A DNA stretch of 64,000 nucleotides, from assembly GCA_964473995.1 (NCBI GenBank), contig CAYYRB010000003.1, positions 1 through 64,000 of the forward strand. Reading direction: 5' to 3'. Shown piece by piece: positions 10,072-18,970 of this stretch. The position numbers and the translations under genes were made by a program. This stretch comes from JAKRSD01 sp964473995. GTDB lineage: Bacteria; Bacteroidota; Bacteroidia; CAIKAF01. Within the stretch, counting starts at the first letter, position 1. Each line of letters starts with the position of its first letter. Below the pieces are notes generated by a model, which was given only the letters and a program-made list of their open reading frames with translations, did not search any database and was not told where the DNA came from.

Positions 10072-10087
10072 AGTATGCATGCATACT
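10072..10087. promoter_or_regulatory. 16-bp perfect palindrome, candidate operator upstream of pyc
   Basis: AGTATGCATGCATACT is its own reverse complement. It lies 21-36 nt upstream of the pyc start and about 98 nt upstream of the divergent TolB-like gene, where a repressor of pyc would be expected to bind. Which protein binds it, if any, cannot be told. Confidence 0.45.
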
Positions 10088-10167
10088 TTATGTATGGCTT
10101 TTTGAAAAATTTTCAACAGCGCCAATAAATACCTAAGCGGTAAAAATAAATTGGCCTTTTCAAAGCC

Positions 10168-10175
10168 TACATTTG
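10168..10175 (+). promoter_or_regulatory. TAnnTTTG -7 box for the TolB-like gene
   Basis: TACATTTG matches the consensus exactly and ends 10 nt before the ATG at 10186. The predicted leader is only a few A-rich nucleotides long. Confidence 0.65.
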
Positions 10176-10185
10176 TAAAAAAAAC

Positions 10186-11256
10186 ATGGTGATGAATAAG
10201 TTAATCCCTGTACAAACATTGATCTCATTTTTCCTTTTTAATCCAACTTTTGCCCAACAGGGGGACATGAAATATGAAAAAGAAATTCATTTTAAAAATG
10301 TAAGGCAGTTTACCTTTAAAGGGGAAAATGCAGAGGCTTATTGGAGTTTTGACAATAAATCGGTCGTTTTTCAAAGTACCAATCCGGAATGGCAGGCACC
10401 CTGCGATCAAATATTTATGTTCGATGTGGCTTCAGGTCCACAGTCAACCAAACCGCGATTATTGAGTACCGGAAAAGGCAGAACCACTTGTGCCTATTTC
10501 ATGCCGGGTAATACCTCCATTGTATATGCCTCCACACACAAGGTGTCCGATAGTTGTCCTCCCGTACCTGAACGAAGCGCGGGTCGCTATGTATGGCCTA
10601 TTTATGATTCGTATGACATTTATCTTTCCGATCTCAGCGGGAAAGTAATCAAGCCGCTTACCAAGCGCAAAGGATATGATGCCGAGGCTACCGTGTCCCC
10701 CAGGGGCGATCTGATTGTTTTTACCAGCGACCGAAGCGGTGACCTCGAACTGTACACAATGGATTTAAACGGAAAAAATGTAAACCAAATCACCTTCGGC
10801 TTGGGGTACGACGGAGGTGCCTTCTTTTCTCCCGATGGCTCGAAGTTGGTCTTTCGGGCATCCCGGCCTAAAACGGAGGAAGAGATAAACGACTACAAAA
10901 ATTTGTTGGCTCAGGGTTTGGTAGCTCCCACCAATATGGAGATTTATACCTGCAACGTGGATGGTTCGGATCTTAGGCAGGTTACGAATCTGGGTAAAGC
11001 CAACTGGGCGCCCTTTTATCACCCCTCAGGAAAAAAAATAATTTTCTCTTCCAACCACCACAGTGCAAGGGGATTCAACTTTAATCTTTTTATGATTAAT
11101 GAAGACGGAACCGGTCTGAAACAAATCAGTTATGATTCGGTTTTTGATGCATTTCCCATGTTTTCCTTTGATGGTAAGAAAATTATGTTCTCTTCAAACA
11201 GGAACAACGGCGGTACCAAAGACACGAATATTTTCATTGCAGATTGGGTGGAGTAG
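10186..11256 (+). CDS. TolB-like PD40 beta-propeller protein, secreted
   Basis: Protein of 356 residues with a signal peptide ending near NPTFAQ (residue 24); a second Met at residue 3 is an equally possible start. The mature part carries at least four PD40/WD40-like blades with the pattern SPxGxxIxFxSxR, for example VSPRGDLIVFTSDRSGD, then FSPDGSKLVFRASR, HPSGKKIIFSSN and FSFDGKKIMFSSNRN. Such proteins are periplasmic or outer-membrane associated and often form binding platforms. No Tol-Pal partner genes are nearby, so a role in the Tol system is not supported. It has its own promoter and is followed closely by the next gene. Confidence 0.8.
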   Translation: MVMNKLIPVQTLISFFLFNPTFAQQGDMKYEKEIHFKNVRQFTFKGENAEAYWSFDNKSVVFQSTNPEWQAPCDQIFMFDVASGPQSTKPRLLSTGKGRTTCAYFMPGNTSIVYASTHKVSDSCPPVPERSAGRYVWPIYDSYDIYLSDLSGKVIKPLTKRKGYDAEATVSPRGDLIVFTSDRSGDLELYTMDLNGKNVNQITFGLGYDGGAFFSPDGSKLVFRASRPKTEEEINDYKNLLAQGLVAPTNMEIYTCNVDGSDLRQVTNLGKANWAPFYHPSGKKIIFSSNHHSARGFNFNLFMINEDGTGLKQISYDSVFDAFPMFSFDGKKIMFSSNRNNGGTKDTNIFIADWVE

Positions 11257-11284
11257 CATTATATATTAACTTAGCGGCTGCCCT

Positions 11285-11848
11285 ATGCGTAATATCCTGC
11301 TGCCTGATAAAATCCGTTACCGATACCGAAAATTCATCTTATTGTGGATTCCTGTACGCGTGTATGTTATTCAGACTACCCTTTCGGCGGGAGAGCTGCG
11401 CCATAAATTGCTTTCTGCCATGGATATTTTCCGACTTTACTTTTTGTATTCACAACCCACGGAAAAGCCCTACACCGGAAAATTTACACTGACCGGTTTC
11501 ACTGCCGTGAAAAATAATCCGGACAGCCTGCATAGGCCTTTGAAAATATTGGGTTCCTTTTACTCGGTCAACGGTCGAATTTACCTCCGGCTAATTTTTT
11601 CGAATCCTTTTTCTTTGATCAATATTACGTTGCTCGGCTTGTTATACCTGATCATGATCGGTTTTCGGTTTAAGCCCTTTTCCGGTATATTGTTGAACGC
11701 TTTGTTCTATCTTATCCCTGCCCTGTTTACCTACTTGCTCACGAACTTTTCTTTTCAACGTATCTATAAAAAAGAAAAGGCCTTTTTTTTCCATCTGTTT
11801 AAGTCAAGAAGATTAAAAGATGATGAGATTGAGCGACTGGGAATTTGA
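11285..11848 (+). CDS. Hypothetical membrane protein
   Basis: Protein of 187 residues that I do not recognise. The N-terminal ~110 residues are soluble, basic and rich in aromatics. Two adjacent hydrophobic segments follow (about 112-130 and 135-156), then a basic cytoplasmic tail (IYKKEKAFFFHLFKSRRLK). The gene starts 28 nt after the TolB-like gene and its end overlaps the shikimate kinase gene by 29 nt, which supports translation and co-expression. No function can be assigned. Confidence 0.6.
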   Translation: MRNILLPDKIRYRYRKFILLWIPVRVYVIQTTLSAGELRHKLLSAMDIFRLYFLYSQPTEKPYTGKFTLTGFTAVKNNPDSLHRPLKILGSFYSVNGRIYLRLIFSNPFSLINITLLGLLYLIMIGFRFKPFSGILLNALFYLIPALFTYLLTNFSFQRIYKKEKAFFFHLFKSRRLKDDEIERLGI

Positions 11849-12362
11849 TGGGATTCTTCCCGTTCGCTGGTACTTGTGGGGAATGCCCTATTCGGGAAAA
11901 TCATCCGTTGGAGCCAAGCTTAAAAACAAATTGTCGTTTCCTGTTTTTGATTTAGATAAACGCATTGAAGAAAAACACGGTGCCAAAATTGCCGAATTGT
12001 TTACCGAATTCGGGGAGGAAACTTTTCGGACTATGGAACAGGCGGAGTTGAAACGGGTGACTGCGGAAAACGCTTCTTTTTTTCTTGTCTGCGGAGGCGG
12101 AACGCCTTGTTTTAAAGAGAATGCGGATTGGATGATTCAGCATGGAGAAACCTTGTTTCTGCATACGTCTTTGGATCAATTGATATTGAGAGCATCCATC
12201 GGTAACTCGGAAGAACGACCGTTGCTGAAAAATGACGATAAGGCCGGTGCTTTAAAAACACTTTGGGAGGACAGGAAAAGAACTTATGAAAAAGCCCGCC
12301 TTACTGCGTATTCGGAAAGGGAAATAGTGGACCGTTTTTTGCGGATATATTCTTTGAAATGA
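11820..12362 (+). CDS. aroK: Shikimate kinase
   Basis: Phosphorylates shikimate to shikimate 3-phosphate with ATP, in the chorismate pathway that feeds aromatic amino acids and menaquinone. About 180 residues, the usual family size. The P-loop is GMPYSGKSSVG; the shikimate-binding DLDKRIEE and the CGGGTP motif (family GGG) follow, then a lid Arg in SEERPLL. The N-terminus is about 17 residues longer than most; either of two consecutive Met codons (11820 or 11823) could start. The gene overlaps the upstream membrane protein by 29 nt and the downstream protease by 4 nt (ATGA), so the three are one transcription unit. Confidence 0.9.
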   Translation: MMRLSDWEFDGILPVRWYLWGMPYSGKSSVGAKLKNKLSFPVFDLDKRIEEKHGAKIAELFTEFGEETFRTMEQAELKRVTAENASFFLVCGGGTPCFKENADWMIQHGETLFLHTSLDQLILRASIGNSEERPLLKNDDKAGALKTLWEDRKRTYEKARLTAYSEREIVDRFLRIYSLK

Positions 12363-13174
12363 AAAAGGGAATTGTGTCTTTTGCCGGATTTTGTATGCTC
12401 GCGTTCCTTTCAGGGTGCGGGGGAAATCCTGATGATAACAGCCTGAATGTTTTTTCGGTAAGTCAGGATAAAGAATTTGGAAAACAGCTCCGCGATGAGA
12501 TTTTGGCGAATACTTTTGAATATTCGGTCTGGGAAAGAGATTTACATCCTGAAGCCTACGGATTGCTGGACAGCATTAAAACCGAAATTTTAAACAGCGG
12601 AAACGTTTATTACAAAAATGAATTTGACTGGGAGTTATACATCATCCATGATGATGCCGTTCCCAATGCGTTTTGTGCGCCCGGAGGGTATATTTTTGTG
12701 TTTACCGGACTCATGAAATACGTTCATTCGGTGGATGAATTGGCGGGTGTACTGGCGCACGAAATAGCCCATGCGGACCGTAGGCATTCCACCGATCAAC
12801 TCACCAAAAACTACGGAATCTCCATTCTTATTCAGACCATTCTTGGCGATAATGGTCGGTTTGTGGGCGATTTAACGGCATCCCTGTTGGCGTTAAATTA
12901 CAGCCGTAAGGATGAAAAGGAAGCTGATGCCTATGGGGTAGGCTATCTGTGTTCTACCGGTTTTGCCGCAGATGCCTCCAAAAATTTCTTTAAACGGCTG
13001 AGTGCAGACGGCTCTTCTTATTCCGTGCCTACTTTCCTGAGCACTCACCCCGATGATGGAACACGGGTAAAACTCATTGAAGAAAAACGCGATGAATTGA
13101 AGTGTCGTGCCGTGGAAGAAACTAAATCAATCGATTCCCGGCTGCAGCAGCTTTTTCTTCCTTTCGAAAAGTAA
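12359..13174 (+). CDS. M48-family metalloprotease, lipoprotein
   Basis: Zinc protease of 271 residues anchored as a lipoprotein: the N-terminus MKKGIVSFAGF leads to the lipobox LSGC. The active-site HEIAH begins at His134, and the third zinc ligand is probably Glu188 in EKEADAYG. The sequence around FCAPGGYIFVFTGL is typical of the M48B/BepA-Oma1-type proteases that act in envelope protein quality control. It lacks the TPR region of full-length BepA, so the fit to that role is partial. The start shares the ATGA overlap with aroK. Confidence 0.88.
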   Translation: MKKGIVSFAGFCMLAFLSGCGGNPDDNSLNVFSVSQDKEFGKQLRDEILANTFEYSVWERDLHPEAYGLLDSIKTEILNSGNVYYKNEFDWELYIIHDDAVPNAFCAPGGYIFVFTGLMKYVHSVDELAGVLAHEIAHADRRHSTDQLTKNYGISILIQTILGDNGRFVGDLTASLLALNYSRKDEKEADAYGVGYLCSTGFAADASKNFFKRLSADGSSYSVPTFLSTHPDDGTRVKLIEEKRDELKCRAVEETKSIDSRLQQLFLPFEK

Positions 13175-13281
13175 AGGTATTCCGGCATGGCATTTTCTTT
13201 GTTTATGGAGAAATAAAACTAATCCATCCCATGATTCGTTTTTTTTATGACGATTTGTCGTACTAATTTGCACAACGCACC

Positions 13282-15732
13282 ATGAATTACTTTCAGGATA
13301 TTGACAATTTGGCATTTTCGGGCATGATGAATGACGATGCCGAAATGATTCCGCTCATCACAACGGACGAGGAGGGAAAAGACATGCCCGAGCTGCCCGA
13401 GGTTTTGCCCATTTTGCCTCTCCGGAATACCGTCCTTTTTCCGGGAGTCGTCATTCCCATTACAGTAGGCCGTGATAAGTCGATAAAGCTGATCGGAGAA
13501 GCCTACAAGGGAAACAAACTCTTGGGGGTAACAGCTCAAAAAGACAGTAGGGTAGAAGACCCTACACCGGATGATTTGAATAAGGTGGGAACCATCGCGA
13601 TCATCCTCAAAATGCTGAAAATGCCCGACGGTTCTACCACGGTTATCATTCAGGGAAAGCGGAGAATGGAGATTACGGAGGTAACGGCAACGGAACCTTA
13701 TCTCATGGCTAAATTTCAGGAAATACCGGAAATTAAACCTTCGGAAACGGATAAGGAGTTTATGGCCATATTTTCCGCCCTGAAAGACAGTGCCCTCCAG
13801 ATCATCGAGCTTTCGCCCGAAATCCCCTCCGAGGCGGCTTTTGCAATAAAGAATATCGAAAGTCCGTCGTTTCTCATCAATTTTGTTTCGGGCAACATGA
13901 ATGCAGGGGTGGAAGAGAAGCAGGCCATTCTGGAAATTTCAGACCCCATAGAGCGGGCTACCCGGGTTTTGGCTGTGCTCCAGCAGGACCTGCAGATGCA
14001 GGAACTGAAAAATACCATCCGGTCTAAAGTGCGGGTGGATATTGACAAACAGCAGAAAGAATATTTTTTACATCAGCAGCTCAGGCAAATTCAGGAGGAA
14101 TTGGGAACCGGTCCGAATAAGGACATGGAGGAACTTCGCAAAAAGGCTTCTGAAAAAAAATGGACCAAAGAGGCCGCACAGGTTTTTGAAAAGGAGATGG
14201 CCAAATTGGAACGGACTAATCCGGCTTCCCCGGAATACGGAGTCATGATGAATTATTTGGAACTCATGACGGATTTGCCTTGGGAAGAGTACACTAAAGA
14301 CCGATTTGATTTAAAGAAAGCCAAAGCCATTTTAGACCGGGATCATTTCGGGATGAAAAAGGTGAAGGAACGGCTCTTGGAATATTTGGCAGTACTCAAG
14401 TTAAAAGGCGATATGCGCTCTCCCATTCTTTGTCTCGTAGGGCCCCCCGGCGTCGGTAAGACATCTCTGGGGAAATCGGTGGCCGAGGCATTGGGCCGAA
14501 AATATGTACGCATGGCTCTCGGCGGTATGAAAGACGAAAGCGAAATCAGGGGCCATCGCAAAACGTACATCGGGGCCATGCCCGGGCGGGTGATCCAAAG
14601 CATCAAAAAAGTGAAGTCGTCAAATCCCGTATTTATTTTGGATGAGTTGGATAAATTGGGAACCGGCTTTCACGGTGATCCCTCCTCCGCCTTATTGGAG
14701 GTGTTGGATCCTGAGCAAAACAGCACGTTTCATGATAATTTTTTGGAGGTAGAATATGACCTTTCCAAAGTGTTGTTCATTGCTACAGCTAATTCGCTTT
14801 CTTCCATTCAGCCGGCGCTTCTGGATCGCATGGAGATCATAGAACTTACGGGATACAGTCTCGAAGAAAAAACAGAAATAGCATTGAGGCATTTAATTCC
14901 TAAACAGATTAAAGAGCATGGATTGCCAGCCAAGAGTGTAACCTTCTCTAAAAGCGTTTTGGGAAATTTGATTGAGAATTATACCCGGGAAAGCGGGGTT
15001 CGGAATCTGGAGCGCAAAATAGCGCAGATTATCCGAAACAGGGCAAAATCAGTAGCCATGGGCGAGGCTGCAGATAAGGCCATACAGCTGAATGAACTGG
15101 AGCAGATTTTGGGACCCGCTCATCCTAAATCGAAATACCAGGGCAATGAATATGCCGGAGTGGTCACAGGTCTCGCCTGGACCTCAGTAGGCGGCGATAT
15201 ATTGTTTGTGGAATCTTCGGTTACTTACGGCAAAGGAAAACTAACGCTTACCGGAAACTTGGGTGATGTCATGAAAGAATCTGCCGTAATCGCGTTGGAA
15301 TATTTGAAGGCTAGGGCGGAAGATTATGGCTTGAGTAGCGATTTGTTTTCTCAAACCGACGTACACATTCACGTGCCGGAGGGTGCTACGCCTAAGGACG
15401 GTCCCTCTGCAGGAATTACCCTGTTTACTTCACTGGTATCTTCTTTCACACAACGAAAAATAAAAGCCCATTTGGCCATGACGGGCGAGATTACGCTTCG
15501 CGGAGAAGTTTTGCCCGTGGGTGGGATAAAAGAAAAAATTTTGGCTGCCAAACGGGCCGGTATTAAATATGTCGTGCTCAGCGAAAAAAACCAAAAGGAT
15601 GTATTGGAGGTGGAACCTGAATATATCTCGGGTTTGGAGTTTGTGTATGTAAGGAACATGACTGAAGTGGCACAATTTGCTTTGCTCAGGGAGAAGGTGA
15701 AAAATCCACGGGTGTTCACCGTAAAAAAATGA
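13282..15732 (+). CDS. lon: ATP-dependent protease Lon
   Basis: Cytoplasmic AAA+ serine protease that degrades misfolded and regulatory proteins. Its 816 residues have a LAN substrate-binding domain (about 40-240; LPILPLRNTVLFPG), a coiled-coil linker, an AAA+ module with Walker A GPPGVGKTS (near 388) and Walker B VFILDELDK, and a C-terminal peptidase domain. The catalytic pair is Ser709 (in KDGPSAGIT) and Lys752 (in GGIKEKI); their spacing of 43 residues equals that in E. coli Lon as I recall it (S679/K722). The N-terminal ~35 acidic residues are an extension often seen in Bacteroidota. A near-consensus box TAATTTG lies 11 nt upstream. No heat-shock operator is evident. Confidence 0.97.
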   Translation: MNYFQDIDNLAFSGMMNDDAEMIPLITTDEEGKDMPELPEVLPILPLRNTVLFPGVVIPITVGRDKSIKLIGEAYKGNKLLGVTAQKDSRVEDPTPDDLNKVGTIAIILKMLKMPDGSTTVIIQGKRRMEITEVTATEPYLMAKFQEIPEIKPSETDKEFMAIFSALKDSALQIIELSPEIPSEAAFAIKNIESPSFLINFVSGNMNAGVEEKQAILEISDPIERATRVLAVLQQDLQMQELKNTIRSKVRVDIDKQQKEYFLHQQLRQIQEELGTGPNKDMEELRKKASEKKWTKEAAQVFEKEMAKLERTNPASPEYGVMMNYLELMTDLPWEEYTKDRFDLKKAKAILDRDHFGMKKVKERLLEYLAVLKLKGDMRSPILCLVGPPGVGKTSLGKSVAEALGRKYVRMALGGMKDESEIRGHRKTYIGAMPGRVIQSIKKVKSSNPVFILDELDKLGTGFHGDPSSALLEVLDPEQNSTFHDNFLEVEYDLSKVLFIATANSLSSIQPALLDRMEIIELTGYSLEEKTEIALRHLIPKQIKEHGLPAKSVTFSKSVLGNLIENYTRESGVRNLERKIAQIIRNRAKSVAMGEAADKAIQLNELEQILGPAHPKSKYQGNEYAGVVTGLAWTSVGGDILFVESSVTYGKGKLTLTGNLGDVMKESAVIALEYLKARAEDYGLSSDLFSQTDVHIHVPEGATPKDGPSAGITLFTSLVSSFTQRKIKAHLAMTGEITLRGEVLPVGGIKEKILAAKRAGIKYVVLSEKNQKDVLEVEPEYISGLEFVYVRNMTEVAQFALLREKVKNPRVFTVKK

Positions 15733-15858
15733 GTTCAGGCGGATCAGGATGTTAATCGAAGGTATTTAGCAATTAATCTAAAATTGTTGATCCGTTGATG
15801 GATATTGATGGGTTGTTTCGTTAATTTACACCCGAAAATTGTAGTTAATAAAAAGTAT

Positions 15859-17451
15859 ATGAAGCGAATTTCAGTTAAAGCGGCTTATTTCTTTCTTGCC
15901 CTGGGATTGAGTTTTTCCCTCAGCGCCCAAACCGTGGATAAGGCTATCCTGAATTGGTATAATGGCGTAAAACCGGGAATGGGAACGGAGAAGGCCTATA
16001 AATTGGTTTCCAAACGCACTCCCAAAGAAGTGGTGGTAGCCATCATTGATTCCGGAGTGGACATTGAGCACGAAGACCTGAAAGGCCAAATTTGGATCAA
16101 TTCAGATGAAATTGCCGGTAACGGGAAAGATGATGATAAAAACGGATATATAGACGATGTGCACGGTTGGAATTTTTTGGGGAACGTAAAAGGGGAAAAC
16201 GCGAACGATGAGAATTTGGAGTTTGTGCGGATTTACAAACGTTGGAAACCCGTGTTTGACGGTAAATCAGAATCCGAAATACCTTCTGCCAACAAGGCTG
16301 ATTTCGCGTTGTGGCAAGCGTGTAAGGATAAATTGGAATCCGAACGGGCCGATGCGGAAGCCGGTCTGCAGACATATTCCATGCTTCGTGATCAGATTCT
16401 TCCCATGCTCCCTTCCATCGTGAAGAAATCCATGAAAGTGGAGTCATACACATTGAAAGATTTGCTGAAATGGAAACCGGATAATGATAATGACAGGCAA
16501 ATTCAAGCTCTTGCCATTCAAGTTGAAAGTGGAGAGCTTTCCGCGGAAAATATGGATGAGGGTATAAAGCATTTCAAAGATCAGTTGGAATTTAATCTTA
16601 ATCCCGAATTTGACGGCAGGGCCCTTGTGGGCGACAATCCTTACGATTTGAATGACCGTAATTATGGTAATTCTGATGTGGAAGGACCTGATGCGCTTCA
16701 CGGAACCCACGTAGCGGGTATTGTTGCGGCTGTCCGTGGAAACAATCTCGGAGGAGACGGTGTGGCCTCTGCCGTAAAAATCATGTCGCTGAGGGCTGTG
16801 CCCAACGGGGATGAGTATGATAAGGATATTGCACTTGCCATTCGCTATGCGGCAGATAACGGAGCTTCCATCATCAATATGTCCTTCGGGAAATCCTATT
16901 CGCCCCAGCAAAAAGAGGTCTATGACGCCATGATGTATGCTCAGGGTAAAGGAGTTCTTTTAGTTCATGCCGCCGGAAATGACGCCTCCAATGTAGATGT
17001 CACACCGAATTATCCGTCTTGCCGGTATTCGTTCCAATCTGAGGACTTTACGCATTTACTGACGATAGGAGCTTCTACCCGATTTACGAAAGGCATGCTC
17101 GCAGCCTCTTTCTCCAATTATGGTAAAAAGAGTGTGGATGTTTTTGCTCCGGGATTTGAAATTTACAATACCGTTCCTGACAATAAATACCGTAAACTGC
17201 AAGGAACAAGTATGGCGGCTCCCGCAGTTTCCGGAGTGGCGGCCTGGCTTAAATCCTATTTTCCTGAGTTGAGCATGCTGCAGATTAAAGACATTATGCT
17301 GAAAAGTGCGACCAGTTATGCCAAAACCATGCAGGTGAAGCCGGGAGCACAGGACAAAGTAGCTTTCGGCGACTTGTCCGTAACAGGAGGAGTGGTGAAT
17401 GTGGAAGCCGCGGCCAAAATGGCAATCAAAGCATCCGCAACGGCTAAATAG
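15859..17451 (+). CDS. S8 subtilisin-like serine protease with long insert
   Basis: Secreted protease of 530 residues. The start chosen is MKRISVKAAYFFLALGLSF, a signal peptide ending near SLSAQ; a start 54 nt upstream would add a non-signal extension. The catalytic triad is Asp64 (IIDSGVDIEHEDL), His281 (HGTHVAGI) and Ser451 (GTSMAAP), with the oxyanion Asn in AAGNDAS. The Asp-His distance, 217 residues, is far longer than usual; the extra ~150 residues (about 110-260) are charged and probably helical. There is no T9SS sorting domain, so it is likely periplasmic. Similar proteins are common in Bacteroidota; the substrate is unknown. Confidence 0.9.
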   Translation: MKRISVKAAYFFLALGLSFSLSAQTVDKAILNWYNGVKPGMGTEKAYKLVSKRTPKEVVVAIIDSGVDIEHEDLKGQIWINSDEIAGNGKDDDKNGYIDDVHGWNFLGNVKGENANDENLEFVRIYKRWKPVFDGKSESEIPSANKADFALWQACKDKLESERADAEAGLQTYSMLRDQILPMLPSIVKKSMKVESYTLKDLLKWKPDNDNDRQIQALAIQVESGELSAENMDEGIKHFKDQLEFNLNPEFDGRALVGDNPYDLNDRNYGNSDVEGPDALHGTHVAGIVAAVRGNNLGGDGVASAVKIMSLRAVPNGDEYDKDIALAIRYAADNGASIINMSFGKSYSPQQKEVYDAMMYAQGKGVLLVHAAGNDASNVDVTPNYPSCRYSFQSEDFTHLLTIGASTRFTKGMLAASFSNYGKKSVDVFAPGFEIYNTVPDNKYRKLQGTSMAAPAVSGVAAWLKSYFPELSMLQIKDIMLKSATSYAKTMQVKPGAQDKVAFGDLSVTGGVVNVEAAAKMAIKASATAK

Positions 17452-17534
17452 TCTCGGACTATTAACAAGTAACGCTTGAAAAAGCAAAAGCCTGGATGGA
17501 ATGTTGAGGTAATTTCAAGGGTATATTCGTAGTC

Positions 17535-18893
17535 ATGAATATCCATTTTATTGCCATCGGAGGAGCAGCCATGCATAACCTGGCCATTGCGTTGAAAAAT
17601 GCGGGGCATGTAGTTACCGGCTCGGATGATGAGATTTTTGATCCGGCAAAAACACGACTCCAAAAGGCCGGCATACTGCCAAATCAAATTGGATGGTTTC
17701 CCGAAAAACTAAACGCAACCACGGATGCGGTAGTTCTCGGGATGCATGCAAAAGCCGATAATCCCGAACTTAAAAGAGCGCAGGAGTTGGGGCTTTCCGT
17801 GTATTCGTATCCAGATTATCTTTATCAGGTGTGGAAAAACAAAACCCGAATCGTGATCGGGGGAAGCCACGGCAAAACCACCATCACCTCCATGATACTT
17901 CATGCGTTCAGGGAGGTGAAATTCACCTCTGATTACATGGTGGGTGCGCTGTTGGATGGTTTTGAAAACATGGTTTCTATATCTGAAGAATCCTCCTTTG
18001 CCGTGATGGAAGGGGATGAGTATACAGCCAGTATACTTGATCTGCGGCCCAAGTTCCATTTATACAGAGCAGATATTGCTTTGATCAGTGGAATTGCCTG
18101 GGATCATATCAATGTTTTTCCCACTTACGAAAAATACAAAGAGCAATTTTCGCTGTTCATTGATTCCATGGAATCGGGCGGTTTTTTAGTTTATAACGCA
18201 GACGATGAAGAAGTGAGAACCCTTTGTGAGTCCCACACACGCTCCGATATTTCTAAAATTCCTTATCGTGTTCCTGATTACGTTGTGGAAAATGAACATT
18301 TCACCGTTCTGTTTGAAAACCGGCATTATCCGTTAAAAGTGTTCGGCAAACACAATTTGTCCAACCTCGCCGGAGCCTGTGAGGTGGCTTATCTGGCTGG
18401 CCTTCCACGGGCTGATTTCTGGCGCGCGTCCTCCTCTTTCTCAGGGGCTTCCAACCGTCTGCAACTCCTAGCCATCGGGGAGCGCGGAGTTTGTTACAAA
18501 GATTTTGCACATTCCCCCAGTAAGGTAAAAGCCACGCTGCATGCTTTTTTGGAAAAGTATTCCGAGAGAGTAGTAACCGCCGTGTTTGAACTTCATACCT
18601 TCAGTACGCTGAATAAGGATTTTTTACCGGGTTATCTCCATACTTTGGATGGAGCGGAGCGCGCAGCCGTATTTTTTGATCCGCATGTATTGCAGTTAAA
18701 GCGCATGCCTGATTTGTCACCCGAATTTGTGAAAAACTGTTTTGGCAGATCCGATTTGGAAATAATCACCGACAGGGAGAAGCTGCGCCATTTTCTGTCG
18801 GATACCCCCGAGAACTCGGCTGTGCTGTTGATGAGTTCCGGTAATTGGGGTGGTCTGCCGGTAAAGCAAATTGCAGAATCCATTTGCACTTGA
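17535..18893 (+). CDS. mpl: Mpl/MurC-type peptidoglycan ligase
   Basis: Mur ligase of 452 residues. Bacteroidota homologues join UDP-MurNAc to a recycled tripeptide or act like MurC. N-terminal Rossmann part: HFIAIGGAAMHNLAIAL. Central ATP-binding part: GGSHGKTTITSM, with EGDEYTAS and the metal/ATP region GIAWDHINVFPTY. The C-terminal part contains KDFAHSPSKVKAT; a DFAH motif here is typical of Mpl. I prefer Mpl over MurC because there is no surrounding dcw cluster and because of this motif, but the substrate (free L-Ala or tripeptide) cannot be proven from sequence. TATATTCG, one base off the promoter consensus, ends 5 nt before the ATG. Confidence 0.8.
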   Translation: MNIHFIAIGGAAMHNLAIALKNAGHVVTGSDDEIFDPAKTRLQKAGILPNQIGWFPEKLNATTDAVVLGMHAKADNPELKRAQELGLSVYSYPDYLYQVWKNKTRIVIGGSHGKTTITSMILHAFREVKFTSDYMVGALLDGFENMVSISEESSFAVMEGDEYTASILDLRPKFHLYRADIALISGIAWDHINVFPTYEKYKEQFSLFIDSMESGGFLVYNADDEEVRTLCESHTRSDISKIPYRVPDYVVENEHFTVLFENRHYPLKVFGKHNLSNLAGACEVAYLAGLPRADFWRASSSFSGASNRLQLLAIGERGVCYKDFAHSPSKVKATLHAFLEKYSERVVTAVFELHTFSTLNKDFLPGYLHTLDGAERAAVFFDPHVLQLKRMPDLSPEFVKNCFGRSDLEIITDREKLRHFLSDTPENSAVLLMSSGNWGGLPVKQIAESICT

Positions 18894-18918
18894 TTCATTG
18901 TTTATTACCCTATTAAAC

Positions 18919-18948
18919 AAAAAAGCCCCCCAATCGGGAGGCTTTTTT
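18919..18948. terminator. Bidirectional terminator between mpl and the glycine-rich gene
   Basis: AAAAAAGCC (18919-18927) pairs with GGCTTTTTT (18940-18948), and CCC with GGG lie inside with a one-base bulge. With A and T runs on both sides it can stop both convergent genes, whose stops lie at 18893 and 18971. Confidence 0.85.
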
Positions 18949-18970
18949 TATTTGACTTGAGCTTTTTATT

